Positions 6,062-7,643 of a DNA stretch of 7,643 bases are shown piece by piece. Made by a program: the position numbers and the translations under genes. Every line of letters begins with the position of its first letter. Positions within the stretch are counted from its first letter, which is position 1. Location: contig DAOTEJ010000100.1 of the NCBI GenBank assembly GCA_035454085.1, forward strand, positions 1 through 7,643. Direction: 5' to 3'. The DNA is from DAOTEJ01 sp035454085. Lineage in GTDB: Bacteria > Pseudomonadota > Gammaproteobacteria > Burkholderiales > Burkholderiaceae_F. The notes beneath the pieces were generated by a model. It was not told the origin of the DNA. It ran no database searches and worked only from the letters and a program-made list of their open reading frames with translations.

Positions 6062-6088
6062 CCGGGGCGGGGGGGCCCTCCGCCCCGG
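6062..6088 (-). terminator. GC-rich hairpin just after aqpZ, possible terminator
   Basis: Arms CCGGGGCGG (6062-6070) and CCGCCCCGG (6080-6088) are perfectly complementary over 9 bp. The 9-base spacer can add up to three more pairs, one of them G-U. It begins eight bases after the aqpZ stop, where a terminator is expected. The sequence following on the minus strand is TGCAATG rather than a T-tract, so termination may be inefficient, or the structure may protect the 3' end of the lolA-aqpZ message. Confidence 0.45.
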
Positions 6089-6096
6089 GCGAGACT

Positions 6097-6819
6097 CTAT
6101 CGAGCTGCCTTGCCGCTGACTTCGGGCTCGTCGGCCGAGTCGAACAGCGTGCGGGACAGGAAGCCCGCGGCAATCGCGCCGGCGATCGGCGCCACCCAGA
6201 ACAGCCACAACTGCTGCAGCGCCCAGCCGCCCACGAAGAGCGCCGGGCCGGTGCTGCGCGCCGGGTTGACCGAGGTGTTGGTCACCGGGATGCTGATCAG
6301 GTGGATGAGCGTGAGCGCCAGACCGATGGCGATGCCGGCGAAGCCCACCGGCGCGCGCTTGTGAGTGGCGCCGAGGATGATGATCAGGAACATGAAGGTC
6401 ATCACGACCTCGGTGACCAGCGCCGCGCCGAGGCCGTACTTGCCTGGCGAGTGCTCGCCAAAGCCGTTGGACGCGAAGCCGCCGGCCAGATCGAATCCGG
6501 CCTTGCCGCTGGCGATCACGTAGAGCACGGCCGCGGCGACGATGGCGCCGGCCACCTGCGCCACCACGTAGGGCAGCAGGCTCGCGGCCGGGAAGCGTCC
6601 GCCCGCCCACAGTCCGAACGAGACCGCAGGATTGAAGTGCCCGCCCGAGATTGGCCCCAGCGCGTAGGCGGCGGTGAGCACGGTCAGGCCGAAGGCAAGC
6701 GCCACGCCGGCGAAGCCGATGCCGAGTTCCGGGAAGGCCGCGGCCAGCACGGCGCTGCCGCAGCCGCCGAGCACGAGCCAGAAGGTGCCAATGAATTCAG
6801 CTGCAAGCTTGGGGGTCAC
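6097..6819 (-). CDS. aqpZ: Aquaporin Z water channel
   Basis: A 240-residue inner-membrane channel strikingly similar to E. coli AqpZ (about 231 residues) over its whole length. Both pore signatures are present: N63-P64-A65 after SGGHF, and N185-P186-A187-R188 in TNTSVNPARSTG. The aromatic/arginine selectivity filter reads F43, H173, T182, R188, equivalent to F43, H174, T183, R189 in E. coli. This indicates a water-selective channel rather than a glycerol facilitator. Six membrane helices plus the two half-helices are evident, and the C-terminal tail (about 224-240) is charged and cytoplasmic. The start is GTG 6817-6819, chosen because an AGGAG lies nine bases upstream and the protein then begins TPKLAAEFIGTFWL as expected. 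It follows lolA by 66 bases on the same strand with no visible terminator between, so co-transcription with lolA is possible. Confidence 0.97.
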   Translation of the reverse strand: MTPKLAAEFIGTFWLVLGGCGSAVLAAAFPELGIGFAGVALAFGLTVLTAAYALGPISGGHFNPAVSFGLWAGGRFPAASLLPYVVAQVAGAIVAAAVLYVIASGKAGFDLAGGFASNGFGEHSPGKYGLGAALVTEVVMTFMFLIIILGATHKRAPVGFAGIAIGLALTLIHLISIPVTNTSVNPARSTGPALFVGGWALQQLWLFWVAPIAGAIAAGFLSRTLFDSADEPEVSGKAAR

Positions 6820-6828
6820 GTCTCGGGT

Positions 6829-6833
6829 CTCCT
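6829..6833 (-). promoter_or_regulatory. Shine-Dalgarno of aqpZ
   Basis: AGGAG on the minus strand (CTCCT on plus), nine bases before the GTG at 6817-6819. It supports the GTG start of aqpZ over internal alternatives. Confidence 0.75.
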
Positions 6834-6885
6834 GGGTGAGGCAGGTTGCGATGCCGGACGCGACTGCGCCGGCGGGGGGTCGGGG

Positions 6886-7548
6886 CTACTTGTCTTCGAG
6901 CACGTCCGCGCCCTTGGGCGGCACGAAGCGGAAGGTGTCGGGCTCGACGCGCGGGTTGCGCTGCAGCTTGGAAAAGCTCAGGCGCGAAGTCTGGCCGAAT
7001 CCGTCCACGAGTTCCATCTCCGCCGGCAGGCCGTCGCGAAAGCCGATGCGGATGCGCTCGAACGTGGAGTCGCGGGTGCGCGGGCGCGCGGCAATCCACG
7101 CCAGGCCCGCGGCCGCGCCGTCCTCGGCGACCTCGAACTCGCGTTCGAAATCGTTGGCGCCGAACAGGATCGAGGCCGGGCTCGCGGGCAGGCTGGCGGC
7201 GAGCTTGCGCACCGTCACCTGATTCAGGTCGCGGTCGTACATCCACAGGCGCTGGCCGTCGCTCACCAGCACCTGCTCGTAGGGCTGCTCGTAGGTCCAG
7301 CGAAAGCGCCCGGGACGCTGGAACACGAAGCTGCCGCGCGCGGGCTGGCCCACCGCCTGCCCGTCGCGGCGCGCGACGCGCTGGCTGAACTCGCCCTTGG
7401 CGCTCTGCGTTGCCGTGAGGAAGGCGCGCAACTGCTCGATGCCGCCCGAGGCATGCGCCGGCCCGACCCACGCGGCGGCGGCCAGGGCCAGCACCGCGGC
7501 CCACAGGTGGCCGCGAGCCTCGCGACCTGGGCGCGCGTCAGTTCTCAT
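6886..7548 (-). CDS. lolA: Outer-membrane lipoprotein carrier protein LolA
   Basis: A 220-residue periplasmic chaperone that takes lipoproteins from the LolCDE ABC transporter and passes them to LolB at the outer membrane. Residues 1-33 form a signal peptide: several Arg in the n-region, hydrophobic core WAAVLALAAAAWV, cleavage after AHA. The mature domain shows LolA hallmarks: GEFSQRV (52-58), GSFVFQRPGRFRWTYEQPYE (72-91) with R78 and W84 at the positions of the functional E. coli R43 and W49, and VLVSDGQRLWMYD (93-105). DLNQVTVRKL (107-116), LSFSKLQRNPRVEPDTFRF (190-208) and the closing PPKGADVLE follow. The ATG (7546-7548) lies inside the last codons of ftsK, overlapping it by 11 bases, so translation is probably coupled. 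The long Arg-rich n-region leaves a slightly shorter start possible, but no convincing alternative codon was found. Confidence 0.96.
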   Translation of the reverse strand: MRTDARPGREARGHLWAAVLALAAAAWVGPAHASGGIEQLRAFLTATQSAKGEFSQRVARRDGQAVGQPARGSFVFQRPGRFRWTYEQPYEQVLVSDGQRLWMYDRDLNQVTVRKLAASLPASPASILFGANDFEREFEVAEDGAAAGLAWIAARPRTRDSTFERIRIGFRDGLPAEMELVDGFGQTSRLSFSKLQRNPRVEPDTFRFVPPKGADVLEDK

Positions 7549-7643
7549 CGCGGCTGGGCACGATGATTTCGCGGTTGCCGTTGCTGTGCATGGCGCTCAC
7601 CAGGCCGGCCTTTTCCATGTCCTCGAGCAGGCGCGCGGCGCGG
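7538..7643 (-). CDS. ftsK: DNA translocase FtsK, extreme C-terminus (5' part outside window)
   Basis: The last 34 complete codons of a gene entering from the right edge and ending at TGA (7538-7540). It reads RAARLLEDMEKAGLVSAMHS, then NGNREIIVPSRDEN. This is the end of the FtsK gamma winged-helix domain, the part that in the family recognises KOPS sequences and contacts XerD. Typical relatives end with RAARLIE-x-ME-x-x-G-x-V and NGNREVLVP. FtsK is the septum-anchored motor that moves chromosome ends to dif during division. The assignment is from a short segment, but the motif and the position directly before lolA agree with the standard ftsK-lolA order. It is too short to assess anything else about the protein. 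Confidence 0.9.
   Translation of the reverse strand, partial: RAARLLEDMEKAGLVSAMHSNGNREIIVPSRDEN

Noticed and set aside
5836..7566. A 576-residue plus-strand open frame opposite aqpZ and lolA
   Set aside because: It is antisense to two clear genes, rich in Arg/Gly/Ala/His, and has no recognisable motif. Expected in DNA with very high GC at third positions.
1..7643. Mobile element, CRISPR, toxin-antitoxin, defence island or tRNA gene
   Set aside because: No transposase, integrase, terminal repeats, spaced direct repeats, small paired toxin genes or cloverleaf sequence were recognised on either strand.

Overview
The window is very GC-rich, densely coding bacterial DNA. It is most likely from a betaproteobacterium, probably of the order Burkholderiales. 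This rests on the codon usage, the style of the RarA, SerRS, LolA and FKBP proteins, and the gene order; no taxonomic search was possible. It is a scaffold fragment: positions 4527-4626 are exactly 100 N, which looks like a placeholder between two contigs.

Layout. On the minus strand, read from the right: the extreme 3' end of ftsK (7538-7643), lolA (6886-7548), aqpZ (6097-6819) and an anaerobic sulfatase maturase (5966 down to the gap at 4627, with only its last residues missing). On the plus strand, from the left side of the gap: a compact operon of a secreted FKBP prolyl isomerase (2820-3308), a CDF-family metal transporter (3311-4228) and a GNAT acetyltransferase (4225 into the gap). These are arranged stop-to-start with 2 bases between the first pair and a 4-base overlap between the second. 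Back on the minus strand: rarA (1389-2741), a secreted thioredoxin-fold protein (877-1392, ATGA overlap with rarA) and the 5' part of serS (1-651). The rarA and FKBP starts are divergent across a 78-base spacer; the GNAT and maturase genes converge on the gap.

How it fits together. ftsK-lolA-rarA-serS is a well-known neighbourhood in gammaproteobacteria (E. coli has ftsK, lolA, rarA, serS in that order) and related proteobacteria. Here order and strand are kept, but lolA and rarA are separated by about 4.1 kb carrying aqpZ, the maturase and the oppositely oriented FKBP-CDF-GNAT operon. A thioredoxin gene has also been placed between rarA and serS. The backbone covers chromosome segregation (FtsK), lipoprotein trafficking (LolA), replication-fork maintenance (RarA) and translation (SerRS). 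The inserted genes concern water flux, post-translational activation of sulfatases, periplasmic folding and metal export.

Most of the content is recognisable housekeeping or common accessory genes, and I do not see a clear unknown system. The points most worth checking are the sulfatase maturase with a C-terminal SEC-C-type zinc motif cut by the gap and with no sulfatase in view, the rarA-thioredoxin translational overlap, the non-canonical metal site in the CDF transporter, and a cysteine pair in the FKBP domain. No tRNA, rRNA, CRISPR array, insertion sequence or phage gene was seen. No gene-free stretch exceeds 300 bases; the longest is 652-876 (225 bases).
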